This document shows positions 28,201 through 36,371 of a stretch of 64,000 bases of DNA, one piece after another. The DNA lies in NCBI GenBank assembly GCA_016744415.1, contig JADGEL010000002.1, positions 558,001 to 622,000 of the forward strand. The letters run 5' to 3'. This DNA comes from Flavobacteriaceae bacterium (lineage in GTDB: Bacteria > Bacteroidota > Bacteroidia > Flavobacteriales > Flavobacteriaceae). The notes below the pieces were generated by a model that saw only the letters and a list, made by a program, of their open reading frames with translations, had not been told where the DNA came from and did no database searches. The translations under genes and the position numbers were made by a program. Numbering within the stretch: position 1 is the first letter of the stretch; each line of letters opens with the position of its first letter.

Positions 28201-29382
28201 ATGTATTTCGAAGAACTAATATCTCACTTATTTAACCTTAAACTATTAGCTTATCTTGACAAATACAATTTATCAGTTGAAGAGTACCTAAATCAAATTA
28301 AGGCTTCTGCTAAATTGCAAACAGAACTTAATTTAAAAGAGCAGACTGACTTTGACAAAAAAACAACAGATAGTATTATTCATAAATCTGGTGAAGTCAG
28401 CTTTATTGTATACGAAGACGAAACGAAAAACAAAATAATCAATTTGCTTAAAAAAGGAGGAATTGAAGACCCTATTTTCGGCAGTATTGATTTATCACTG
28501 GAAAACCTAATAACTACCCTGAATAAAGGCAAACATAAAAAGCTAAAAGAATACCTCTTTGGCAAAGAATGGTCTAATAAAAAGATACCAAAATTAATGA
28601 CGATTAACGATGTTTTAAAACGCTACATAGTACTTACATCACAATCGACTAGCACAAGCTTTATTACTTATTATAAGCTGTTAGAGTGGGTTAAATCAAG
28701 GTTAAAGAGGAGTTTAGAAGAAAGTATTAAAGAGGTTGACGATACAGCTAAAAATAAGAATCACGAAGATAAAACGGAATACCTTAGAGCTTTAAAAAAC
28801 AGTCTTACTCTTCAAATTAATAAAGCCTCGTATATAGTTGTTGGTGAAGTATCAAATCATGACTATTCAAAGCTAACTGACCTAGGAAAATTCTTAAGCT
28901 TTTTTAGCAAAACAAACAACCTATCAATTGATGAAATAAAGAAAAGCAAAGACCAATTAATAGATTACTTCAAAAATGTATTTTTCTCTTCGTACATTGA
29001 TAAAGAGTACATTGATTTCGTAAAAGAAATTACCCTTGATGACGATGAAATTTTTGCTCTTATTCAAAATAGAAATAAACTTAACTTAATTGTTCACCCT
29101 GATAACATTGACCTATTTTCTGACTTGGAAAAACAACTAATAAAAGAAGGTTTCTTTAACAAAAAAGGCAAGTGGAATAAAGAAAAATTGGCTTTAGTAA
29201 AATTCATAGTTCACTGTTCAGAAATAAGATATTTTAATATTAGCCTACATAAACCTATCCATATAAGAAAATTCTTTGAAGAAAGATATATTGTTAATAT
29301 AACCAAACAATTTCAGCCCAAAGAAAGGAAAAAAGCCGAAAAATTCCCTACTTCATATACTTGGATAAGGAAACCAAATTAA
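28201..29382 (+). CDS. Unknown charged protein, possibly RteC-like C-terminus
   Basis: A 393-residue protein rich in Lys, Glu and Asp with predicted helices throughout and no signal peptide. The last about 80 residues (EKQLIKEGFFNKKGKW, LVKFIVHCSEIRYFN, HIRKFFEERYIVNITKQFQP and a final YTWI) resemble the C-terminal part of RteC-type proteins of Bacteroidota mobile elements, but I hold this loosely. If right, it is element backbone rather than defence cargo; if wrong, it is the fourth part of the cargo module. Spacing of 3 bp to DUF4238 favours one transcript. Confidence 0.6.
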   Translation: MYFEELISHLFNLKLLAYLDKYNLSVEEYLNQIKASAKLQTELNLKEQTDFDKKTTDSIIHKSGEVSFIVYEDETKNKIINLLKKGGIEDPIFGSIDLSLENLITTLNKGKHKKLKEYLFGKEWSNKKIPKLMTINDVLKRYIVLTSQSTSTSFITYYKLLEWVKSRLKRSLEESIKEVDDTAKNKNHEDKTEYLRALKNSLTLQINKASYIVVGEVSNHDYSKLTDLGKFLSFFSKTNNLSIDEIKKSKDQLIDYFKNVFFSSYIDKEYIDFVKEITLDDDEIFALIQNRNKLNLIVHPDNIDLFSDLEKQLIKEGFFNKKGKWNKEKLALVKFIVHCSEIRYFNISLHKPIHIRKFFEERYIVNITKQFQPKERKKAEKFPTSYTWIRKPN

Positions 29383-29383
29383 C

Positions 29384-29490
29384 ACTTCCATTTTCACTTC
29401 CGTTTTTCAGGGTCTTACTTCCATTTCATTCTGCCCAACAACACACAACACATTGTATACAACCTGATTAAAAAAAATCAAGACTTCCAT
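29384..29490. repeat. Iteron-like ACTTCCRT repeats upstream of the excisionase and rep genes
   Basis: ACTTCCATTT at 29384-29393, ACTTCCGTTT at 29396-29405, ACTTCCATTT at 29417-29426 and a shorter ACTTCCAT at 29483-29490, all in the same orientation. The palindrome TTGTATACAA (29453-29462), related to the arm-type sites, lies in the same 188-bp gap. This may be an origin or control region. Confidence 0.45.
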
Positions 29491-29570
29491 CAGAAATGTC
29501 TTTTCCTATAATTGCAGTGTGATTGTAGCTACTCACATCTAAATTAAGTTAAATACAAAACATAAAAAAG

Positions 29571-29855
29571 ATGAGTAATATTTTAATAGAGCAAACAAGC
29601 TCAAAGGATTTCCTATATCAAATAGGAGAATTAATTGAAAATAAGGTAAATGAATTATTTCCAGATAGACACAAGAAATCGGAAGAAGACTCCACAACAT
29701 TTTTGACCATTAAAGAAACTGCTAAGCTGTTGGACATATCTAAATCAAGTGTATACAACTACACTCTTAATGGGCAATTAAAAGCCCACAGAATAGGCAA
29801 TACAACAAGGTATATAAAAAGTGAAGTAATGAATAGCTTAAATCAAGAATCATGA
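29571..29855 (+). CDS. Excisionase-like helix-turn-helix protein (HTH_17)
   Basis: A 94-residue protein. The C-terminal half is a MerR-like winged HTH of the excisionase type: FLTIKETAKLLDISKSSVYNYTLNGQLKAHRIGNTTRYI (shown in the sequence at about 48-86), with the wing residues RIGNTTRY. The N-terminal half is helical (IGELIENKVNELF). Such proteins sit beside integrases and replication genes in Bacteroidota mobile elements and direct excision or control rep. The rep-like gene follows after 70 bp. Confidence 0.82.
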   Translation: MSNILIEQTSSKDFLYQIGELIENKVNELFPDRHKKSEEDSTTFLTIKETAKLLDISKSSVYNYTLNGQLKAHRIGNTTRYIKSEVMNSLNQES

Positions 29856-29925
29856 TAAAGTATCATATATATAAGTTGGTAGTTGTAGCAAAAACTAAAT
29901 TAATTAACACTTAAAAAAGAAAATT

Positions 29926-30888
29926 ATGTACGATAATATAAACTTCTATTTAGACCGTTCAGAAGTAGGTGATATAAACCTTCTAAATGAAGTCTTAGAA
30001 AATGGAGATAACATCAAAATTGAACAAAAAGGTTATTCTGGAGCTGGAATACCTTTTGCTTACATAAGCCTTGAAGGTCAGAGCAGTCATAAGCTAACTT
30101 TTAAGATAACTCCATATAGAATCTCCATAATGGGAAAGAACAGTTCAATATGTAAATATTGGTTAGGAGATAACTTTCAAACACTAACCCTTGTAGAATT
30201 TAACAATGCCATTACTGAAATATCAAACCGATTAGGAGTCCCAATTGATAAAGCTAATGTTTGTAGAATTGATGTGGCTCAAAACTTCATAATGAAACAT
30301 TCACCATCCACATATCATAGTTGCTTAATCCATTTACCAAGATATATGAGAGGTGAAGTAAATGGAAACTTATACTTTAAAACAAATAAGATTGAGCTAA
30401 ACTTTTATGATAAGAAAAAAGAGTATAGAGAAAAAAGAGTTAAAATACCAGATGAATACTTAGAAGTCGAAAACATATTGAGATATGAGATACGATTTAA
30501 AAGGAATGTATCAAAAGTATTTGGCAGAAAAATTACAATTGAAGATTTACGTTCAGAGAAATTCTCCAAAATTCTATTTGAAAAGTGGAATACTTATTAC
30601 TGGAAAATTACAAAGCAAAATCCTATAGTTTTTGAATCTGAAACGTCAACATTTAAAACCAAAGATTTCAAAAATTACTTTATGGCAAAAGGTATTGAAT
30701 CAACTGGTGGAGTAAATTATGTTTACAAAATGATAGATGAATCAAAAAAAGCTAAAACAATTACTAAGCATAGAGCATCATATTTAAAATCTGTAGTGAA
30801 TAAAGCTTACACGTGTATAAATGACAATAGCGAACATGATTTTATTGAAGAATTAAACTCTAAAATGGAATCTTTTATTTATCCATAA
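29926..30888 (+). CDS. Replication initiation protein of the phage gene II/X type
   Basis: A 320-residue protein with the pattern of phage/plasmid replication proteins (Phage_CRI/Phage_X): an early beta-rich part, KANVCRIDVAQNFIMK (about 113-128), KIELNFYDKKKEYREKR (about 158-174) and ILRYEIRFKRNVSKVFG (about 188-204). Homologous proteins start rolling-circle replication of filamentous phages and small plasmids by nicking one strand. Here it suggests the excised circle can replicate. A terminator shared with the convergent integrase gene follows. I am fairly sure of the family, less of activity. Confidence 0.75.
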   Translation: MYDNINFYLDRSEVGDINLLNEVLENGDNIKIEQKGYSGAGIPFAYISLEGQSSHKLTFKITPYRISIMGKNSSICKYWLGDNFQTLTLVEFNNAITEISNRLGVPIDKANVCRIDVAQNFIMKHSPSTYHSCLIHLPRYMRGEVNGNLYFKTNKIELNFYDKKKEYREKRVKIPDEYLEVENILRYEIRFKRNVSKVFGRKITIEDLRSEKFSKILFEKWNTYYWKITKQNPIVFESETSTFKTKDFKNYFMAKGIESTGGVNYVYKMIDESKKAKTITKHRASYLKSVVNKAYTCINDNSEHDFIEELNSKMESFIYP

Positions 30889-30895
30889 TCTATTT

Positions 30896-30924
30896 AAGCA
30901 TCCTGACTAAAACAGGGTGCTTTT
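30896..30924. terminator. Bidirectional terminator between rep and integrase genes
   Basis: The stem AAGCATCCTG / CAGGGTGCTT (one G-U or mismatch) around a 7-nt loop is followed by TTTT on the plus strand. It lies between the convergent rep and integrase genes. Confidence 0.75.
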
Positions 30925-30927
30925 ATG

Positions 30928-32280
30928 TTAAACAACCTTTAAGTAAGAAGCCTTAAAAGCTGGTGTATTTACAATACGTGAGGTTCTATCTTTTCCTTCT
31001 TCTCTGATATACTTCAAGAACTCTTTAGCTGATTTATGCCCTGTTAAAGGTATAATATCATGCACAGGTACACCTGCTTTATACTTATTGGTTGAATAGC
31101 TTCTTCTTGCCGTGTGAGAAGAAATCAAATCAAATTTACTAATACTCTTGTTAGTTTTCTTTCCCCCTTCAGTTCTTTTAAATTTTATTTTCTGATTTAT
31201 TTCAGCTCTTTGCCCAACTTCTTTAATATACCTGTTAATGTACGGTTCAGACATTTTAGTTGGTGCTTGACCATCATGTCTTTCATTCATAATCTTTCTC
31301 ATTGCTGGGGTTATCAAACAGTGAACAATATTTTTCGTTTTTTTCTGCTCAACACGAAAGTAATCATCCCCATTGATATCAACAATTTCACAATTACTCA
31401 AATTATTATAGTCAGAAACTCTTTGCCCTATTTCACACCCAATCAAGAATATATCTCTTGCTTTTTCCTGTTTTTTATTATCTGATAAATCCAAATTAAA
31501 CATTGACATTAGCTCTTCATTAGACAAGTAAATTGCTGTAGAAACTTCACTTAAAATTTTAAACTCTGCATGTTTATACTTTAAGTTTGTATTATACCCT
31601 TCGTAGGTAGCTGTATTTAAAATTGTCTTTAAGGTCTTTATGTGCTTCCCTATTGTATTCTCCGAATAGTAGTCTCCATCTTTCTTTTCTTTAGTTTGCA
31701 TATATTCCAAAAACTCATAATAGAACTCCAAATCAATGGTGTCAAAGTCAACCAAATAATTTTCACTAGATTGAAACTCTTCTAAATGCTTAATTGCTTG
31801 TTCATATACACTAACTGTTTCGCTTTTGCCACCTCTCTTTTTAGGTAGGTTTTTCTTTTTATTAGCAATAAACACATTACAAAACTTGAAGAATGTCATT
31901 TTCTCTTCTCTTTTTCTAACAAGGTTTTTGTTTGATACAGAATTATATACTTCTTTAATAGCATCACCTGTTATCGATACCCCATTAGAAATATTATCAG
32001 CAATTAGTTTGTTAAAGTTATTCTTTAGAGAATCTAAATAATTATTGATGTCTACGCTATTTGAAACTGAAGCTACATTTCTCACTTTTTGCTTAGAAGC
32101 ATCCCAATATTTAGGATTGATTTTAAAGCCAGTAGAGAACCTCTTATTAATACTTCGTCCTGATGAAACCCTAAATACAATAAGTGTCTCATTTCTTTCT
32201 ATATCATTGTTCAAATGTATGTTAGGCTCTTTTAAAACATAACTCACAGACACCGATGTTTTAGTAACTACGCTTTCCAT
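30928..32280 (-). CDS. Tyrosine recombinase (integrase)
   Basis: A 450-residue site-specific recombinase. N-terminal arm-binding and SAM-like core-binding domains (about 20-230) precede the catalytic domain. The catalytic set is visible: arginine in CEIGQRVSDYNNL (about 280), HTARRSYSTNKYKAG (H389, R392), LTGHKSAKEF (H415) and the nucleophile tyrosine in FLKYIRE (Y424). It resembles the phage-integrase-type recombinases of Bacteroidota. The gene reads inward from the right attachment site, and an arm-type site lies 13 bp before its start codon. Confidence 0.95.
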   Translation of the reverse strand: MESVVTKTSVSVSYVLKEPNIHLNNDIERNETLIVFRVSSGRSINKRFSTGFKINPKYWDASKQKVRNVASVSNSVDINNYLDSLKNNFNKLIADNISNGVSITGDAIKEVYNSVSNKNLVRKREEKMTFFKFCNVFIANKKKNLPKKRGGKSETVSVYEQAIKHLEEFQSSENYLVDFDTIDLEFYYEFLEYMQTKEKKDGDYYSENTIGKHIKTLKTILNTATYEGYNTNLKYKHAEFKILSEVSTAIYLSNEELMSMFNLDLSDNKKQEKARDIFLIGCEIGQRVSDYNNLSNCEIVDINGDDYFRVEQKKTKNIVHCLITPAMRKIMNERHDGQAPTKMSEPYINRYIKEVGQRAEINQKIKFKRTEGGKKTNKSISKFDLISSHTARRSYSTNKYKAGVPVHDIIPLTGHKSAKEFLKYIREEGKDRTSRIVNTPAFKASYLKVV

Positions 32281-32292
32281 AATTATTCATTT

Positions 32293-32314
32293 AGTGTACA
32301 ACATAGTGTACAAC
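32293..32314. repeat. Right arm-type site of the element
   Basis: A 22-bp sequence containing AGTGTACAACATAGTGTAC, matching the left copy at 21713-21734 at 20 of 22 positions. It sits in the 5' leader of the integrase gene, so bound integrase could also repress its own gene. Confidence 0.65.
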
Positions 32315-32336
32315 AATTGTTAATTCTATTTAGATT

Positions 32337-32368
32337 CAAATGTAGTAACTTAAATCGATATTTACAAA
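32337..32368 (-). promoter_or_regulatory. Promoter of the integrase gene
   Basis: On the minus strand, TTTG (32368-32365) and TACATTTG (32344-32337) are 20 bp apart, the canonical Bacteroidota spacing. Transcription would start near 32330, giving a leader of about 50 nt that contains the arm-type site. Confidence 0.8.
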
Positions 32369-32440
32369 ATTCCTTTATATATAAGGAGTTATGAAATAAT
32401 CAGAACTAATACAAAGTAACCAAATTCATATTTTACGGTA

Positions 32441-32456
32441 CTGGAGGTACCACTTT
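32441..32456. repeat. Right attachment core (attR)
   Basis: CTGGAGGTACCACTTT, identical to the 3' end of tRNA-Phe at 21645-21660. Upstream sequence here is not tRNA-like, which marks the element's end. Confidence 0.88.
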
Positions 32457-32467
32457 GACTCTTTATA

Positions 32468-32504
32468 AGCCCTTGATTATCAGCTGATTTTCAAGGGCTT
32501 TTTC
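32468..32504 (+). terminator. Original tRNA-Phe terminator, displaced by the element
   Basis: The stem AGCCCTTGA / TCAAGGGCT with a loop of about 15 nt and a following T run lies 11 bp past attR, the position where the tRNA-Phe terminator would be before integration. Confidence 0.8.
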
Positions 32505-32691
32505 TTTCTAATCTAGAATATACTCCCGAAACCGCTGCACGTCAATCGTGGTAAAGTGTGTAGAGCTCTCTCTTTTAAATAACATCTATAATTACCTGAT
32601 TAACTGAGAGTAAATTTTAATTTCTCTATTATATAGCAAACCTATTATATTTGTTCTGACTTAAAAGATAAAAATTGTATCGCTTTTTCCA

Positions 32692-32793
32692 ATGACTGAA
32701 GAAATAGAAAGAAAGTACAAGATACTAGAAGATGGGTTCCAACTACTAGAACATTTTGATTTAATTTTAACACCTGAAATATGTGTAATTTAA
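32692..32793 (+). other. Short open frame in the gap between element and polysaccharide locus
   Basis: ATG at 32692 opens 33 codons reading MTEEIERKYKILEDGFQLLE..., ending TAA at 32793. The opening looks protein-like, and the abrupt end suggests a remnant of a longer gene, but there is no supporting context. Apart from this and the terminators, 32505-32900 shows nothing recognisable. Confidence 0.2.
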
Positions 32794-32903
32794 TTTTATA
32801 AAAATTAAACTATTCCTAAATATGCTACCAAAAATCTTGTACAGCAATTTTACATTACCTTCAACAGGTAAGAATTGATCTTTACTTTTGTCTAGTCCTA
32901 AAT

Positions 32904-32937
32904 AAAAAAAGACTGCCTTTCGAAAAAGACAGTCTTT
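32904..32937 (-). terminator. Terminator of the susC-susD operon
   Basis: The hairpin AAAGACTG / CAGTCTTT with a 14-nt loop is followed on the minus strand by a T run. It lies about 30 bp beyond the stop of the surface glycan-binding gene. Confidence 0.85.
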
Positions 32938-32963
32938 ACATTACATTAAAAAAACAAACTTAA

Positions 32964-34697
32964 TTATATATCTTCTAATGTTACGGTTAATACTGGTGCA
33001 GTTGCTGCAACTTGTCCACTATCAAACTGTAAATGAGCCCAGGTTGGCATATCACCTCTGTTAGAGTTAATTCTAATAAACATAAAGTCGCCCATAACAG
33101 CTCCATTAGCATATTCTGTATTCATATAATCTGCTAGATTGATTCCAGATGGAGCATCCATTACAAACTCTCCTGTACCTGCACCGTTTACAATTAAACC
33201 TTGTTGAATTGCAGTTCCATTTGGATCTGCATCATAAGCACCTACATAAAAATCGGTAGGTAAGACTTCTGCCACACCTCTAGATGCAATTGCATACACA
33301 TCATACTCAACGGCAACCCAAGAATTATTAGCAGTAACGTTTACTGTTAATTCAGCAGATTTTACTTTTTTACCTGCAGGTACATCTGGCAATGCAAATG
33401 GCATAACACCAACAACATGATCTTCTCCTCCAATACCAGCATTTACTTTTCCTCCAAATAACTGAGTCCAATTAGGATCTACAGCTCCATTACCCCAAAT
33501 TGTTGCATCAGCTAAATCAACTGGCACATCAAATGCTGCAAAAGGGTCTAAAACTTCTAGATTAAAGTTTAAATCTGTAGATTCTGAATTATTAGTAGCT
33601 ACAATATGAATATCATAAACTCCTAAATCACACCCTCCACAATTATCATAAGGATTAAAAGTTACAACACCTTGCCCAAAACCATTATCAACAAATGTTG
33701 CGAAACGAGGTAAGTTCATTGCTTCTAATCTTATATTTCCACCTAATGGATCTACTGCTTCAATTTCTACTTCTAAAGATTGACCTTCTGGCATTAATGC
33801 ATCAGAAACAGGAATAAATACAGGAGCTTCATTTTGAGTATGTGTAGTAAACACTACATTAAATACTCTGTGAGTTCCTGGATCTGCAATATTAAAGTTA
33901 CCTGCAACCATAGACCAATAATCTAAATGTGTAATTTGACGACGGAATCCATAATCTTGTGCGATTACAACTTCACTACCACCAGCTTCGGTTACAAAAA
34001 CATCATACAACATTGTAGTTGCATCAATTTCCATTCTTACATGATAGGTTACACCTCCATGATATGTTAAATCGTTTTCAGCTGCATATCCTGAAGCATT
34101 GTAAGCATCTATTTTTCCTGCACCGTTAAATCTAAATATACATGAGTTATTAGAATAGGTTGTTGCAATACCATCTAAAACACCTACAACACCGTCAATA
34201 ATATCTTTACTTGGAATTACATCAAACTCGAAAGTAAAAGTTCCTGTTTGCGTTCCGTTAGGAATTAATAATGATTGCCATTGGTTTATAACACTACTAA
34301 ATCCGTCAAGAGTTCCTCTAAAGTTAAAAGGTATAATTACCTCATACCCTGAAGATCTTGTAGCAATAAAGTTGATACGTCTTGATTCTTCTTCTGTTGG
34401 AGCATAGGTATATTCTAAAGAGGTACTTACTACTTCTCCTGTTGCATCATCAACCCATTGTACACTTGTATCAGTTGCTGGAGAAACTTGTAACCTTAAG
34501 TCTAAAGTCTCACCGATTAACACATCATAACCATCCCAAGCAATTCCTTTGATGTTATCACCTTCTCCCCAAAAGTAAACTGTCAAATCTTGATCAGTCA
34601 AAGTTGGGTTACTCAACTCATCGCTATCGCAGGAAATCGCTATCACCAACAATATTCCAACCAATCCGATTACATATTTTTTTAATTTCATATTCAT
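32964..34697 (-). CDS. Surface glycan-binding lipoprotein (SusE/F position)
   Basis: A 577-residue lipoprotein (lipobox cysteine at 23, LVIAISC) encoded third in the susC-susD operon. A PKD/Ig-like domain covers about 40-110, a LamG/concanavalin-like part about 115-285, then an Ig/cadherin-like repeat (about 290-385: LPRFATFVDNGFGQGVVTF) and a C-terminal domain (about 390-577) with DFYVGAYDADPNGTAIQQG and YANGAVMGDFMFIRINSN. The last two resemble parts of the large secreted beta-helix protein at the right end of the window, so both may bind the same polymer. Role: capture of glycan at the cell surface for SusCD. Confidence 0.8.
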   Translation of the reverse strand: MNMKLKKYVIGLVGILLVIAISCDSDELSNPTLTDQDLTVYFWGEGDNIKGIAWDGYDVLIGETLDLRLQVSPATDTSVQWVDDATGEVVSTSLEYTYAPTEEESRRINFIATRSSGYEVIIPFNFRGTLDGFSSVINQWQSLLIPNGTQTGTFTFEFDVIPSKDIIDGVVGVLDGIATTYSNNSCIFRFNGAGKIDAYNASGYAAENDLTYHGGVTYHVRMEIDATTMLYDVFVTEAGGSEVVIAQDYGFRRQITHLDYWSMVAGNFNIADPGTHRVFNVVFTTHTQNEAPVFIPVSDALMPEGQSLEVEIEAVDPLGGNIRLEAMNLPRFATFVDNGFGQGVVTFNPYDNCGGCDLGVYDIHIVATNNSESTDLNFNLEVLDPFAAFDVPVDLADATIWGNGAVDPNWTQLFGGKVNAGIGGEDHVVGVMPFALPDVPAGKKVKSAELTVNVTANNSWVAVEYDVYAIASRGVAEVLPTDFYVGAYDADPNGTAIQQGLIVNGAGTGEFVMDAPSGINLADYMNTEYANGAVMGDFMFIRINSNRGDMPTWAHLQFDSGQVAATAPVLTVTLEDI

Positions 34698-34707
34698 AAT
34701 TTTAAAA

Positions 34708-36366
34708 TTAGTCTGTTAAATCTACACCTCTCATTTTGTCACCATCCCACCAAACAGGAGCACCCCAAAAGTTAACACCATTGTCTAAGTGCGTTTCAAG
34801 ATTTTCTCTGTTAAAGTTCATTTCTGTATTTGGATAAGGCAATCTTCTAGGAATTAAGCCATTTAAGGTTTGATCTGTATATGCTCCATCTGTTTTTGGT
34901 TTTAACATCGGGTAACCAGATCTTCTCCAGTTTGCATAACCTTCTATACCATTATAAAAGTTATTCATATAATGTTGCATATTGATTGCTTCCAACTTTT
35001 CAGCGGTATTGTTCCATAAATTTTCGATGTATAAATCTAAGTCTAAATCTATGTTTGGAGTTGCTCCTAAAATAGCAACTAACTCGTTTACATTTGCTCT
35101 AACAGCATTAGCATAATGAGATTTAGCATCTCCACCCCAACCTCTTTGAGCAGCTTCTGACAACCATAACTCTACTTCAGAATACGATTGATAGATTGCT
35201 GGCAAATCGATACGCGTTAACTCTCTATGAATTTGTACTGATTTAAAGAATTTATTAATCTGTACTGTTTTTCCATTTTTCTCAACAAATCGTGGAGCCC
35301 AAATATCTGAAGGTGCACCTTCTGGAGATTCCCATAAGAAATATCCTGGAGCATATCCTTCTAAAGGACCATATTTTGCTTCGTATTCTGTTGAGATTTC
35401 AACGGAGGTTTCTGTTGTTGATTTTGAATTGTAACGTGATGTTGCCTCTTCTTGATAAGCTGCATACATTCCGAATATCATTTTTGCACGAGGATCTAAA
35501 TTATCTCTCATATAACCGTAATACGTATCACATCCTACAATAATTTCTTCAGAGAAATTTTGAACTTGCGAAAATCCGTTACCTCTTATTTCAGGAGCTC
35601 CAGAAGTACTAACACTAAAATTACCATGATCTACATATGCAGCATCTGCAATTGAAGTCATAACTCCATCTTGTATTGCTGATCTAGATTCTGCCTCCGC
35701 TTTTGACAAATCTACATTTACCAAACGCATTGCGTATCTTAAACGTAAGGAGTTTGCAAATTTTTTCCATTTAGATACATCACCTTGAAAAATTAAATCA
35801 CCATCTAAAGATTTAGAAGCATCTAACATTGCAGTAGCAGCTTTAAGCTCTACAAAAAAATCATTATAGATATCTTCTTGATTGTCATAAGCAGGTTTTA
35901 AATTACCTTCAGTTACCGATGTTGCTCCTTCAAAATAAGGAATATCACCATAAGTATCTGTTAATTGAGCAAAGATCATCACTTTTAAAATCTTTGCAAC
36001 CGCTAAATAATTAGACATTGAAGTATCATTTTCTGCTTCGTCAATTGCTTGTCTTAAGTCTAAGATGTTTCTGTAAGATGCTTTCCACATAAACTCCATA
36101 TAACTCGGATCTAATTTATACACTTGCCCGTGAGATACAGTCCATCCATCAGAAATCATTTGTGTAATTGACATATGATATGCAGCCAATGAGCGCCATT
36201 GTGTTTCTCTGTCTCCAGAATATCTAATTTGTACTGTAGAAATCAAAGATTTTGGATTTGCTTCAGTAGATTGTGTTGGGTCGGTATTAATATCATCAAA
36301 CTCGCTACAACTCGCAAAGCTAAGCGCTACGAATAATAATCCCAATAAATATTTTCTTGTTTTCAT
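34708..36366 (-). CDS. SusD/RagB-family glycan-binding lipoprotein (SusD-like_2)
   Basis: A 552-residue outer-membrane lipoprotein (lipobox LSFASC, C20) that forms the lid of the SusC importer. Family features: DDINTDPTQSTEANPKSLIS at the mature N-terminus, YHMSITQMISDG, TPR-like helices including YGDIPYFEGA and KWKKFANSLRLRYAMRLV, and a C-terminal RRSGYPMLKP and PRRLPYPNTEMNFN, as in the SusD-like_2 branch. It starts 5 bp after susC. The ligand is inferred from the locus to be a glucuronate-containing oligosaccharide. Confidence 0.93.
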   Translation of the reverse strand: MKTRKYLLGLLFVALSFASCSEFDDINTDPTQSTEANPKSLISTVQIRYSGDRETQWRSLAAYHMSITQMISDGWTVSHGQVYKLDPSYMEFMWKASYRNILDLRQAIDEAENDTSMSNYLAVAKILKVMIFAQLTDTYGDIPYFEGATSVTEGNLKPAYDNQEDIYNDFFVELKAATAMLDASKSLDGDLIFQGDVSKWKKFANSLRLRYAMRLVNVDLSKAEAESRSAIQDGVMTSIADAAYVDHGNFSVSTSGAPEIRGNGFSQVQNFSEEIIVGCDTYYGYMRDNLDPRAKMIFGMYAAYQEEATSRYNSKSTTETSVEISTEYEAKYGPLEGYAPGYFLWESPEGAPSDIWAPRFVEKNGKTVQINKFFKSVQIHRELTRIDLPAIYQSYSEVELWLSEAAQRGWGGDAKSHYANAVRANVNELVAILGATPNIDLDLDLYIENLWNNTAEKLEAINMQHYMNNFYNGIEGYANWRRSGYPMLKPKTDGAYTDQTLNGLIPRRLPYPNTEMNFNRENLETHLDNGVNFWGAPVWWDGDKMRGVDLTD

Positions 36367-36371
36367 CTTTA

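Larger units (their letters stand above)
21645..32456. mobile_element. Integrated genetic element in tRNA-Phe, about 10.8 kb
   Basis: The left boundary is the 3' end of tRNA-Phe and the right boundary an exact 16-bp copy of that end. Between them are a tyrosine recombinase reading away from the right end, an excisionase-like HTH protein, a gene II/X-type replication protein, a small XRE regulator and a cargo of SIR2, DUF4365, DUF4238 and unknown genes. No capsid, relaxase or type IV secretion genes were recognised, so it is probably an integrative mobilisable element, an integrated plasmid or a phage satellite. The boundaries rest on the repeats I can see, supported by paired arm-type sites inside each end. 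Confidence 0.9.
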
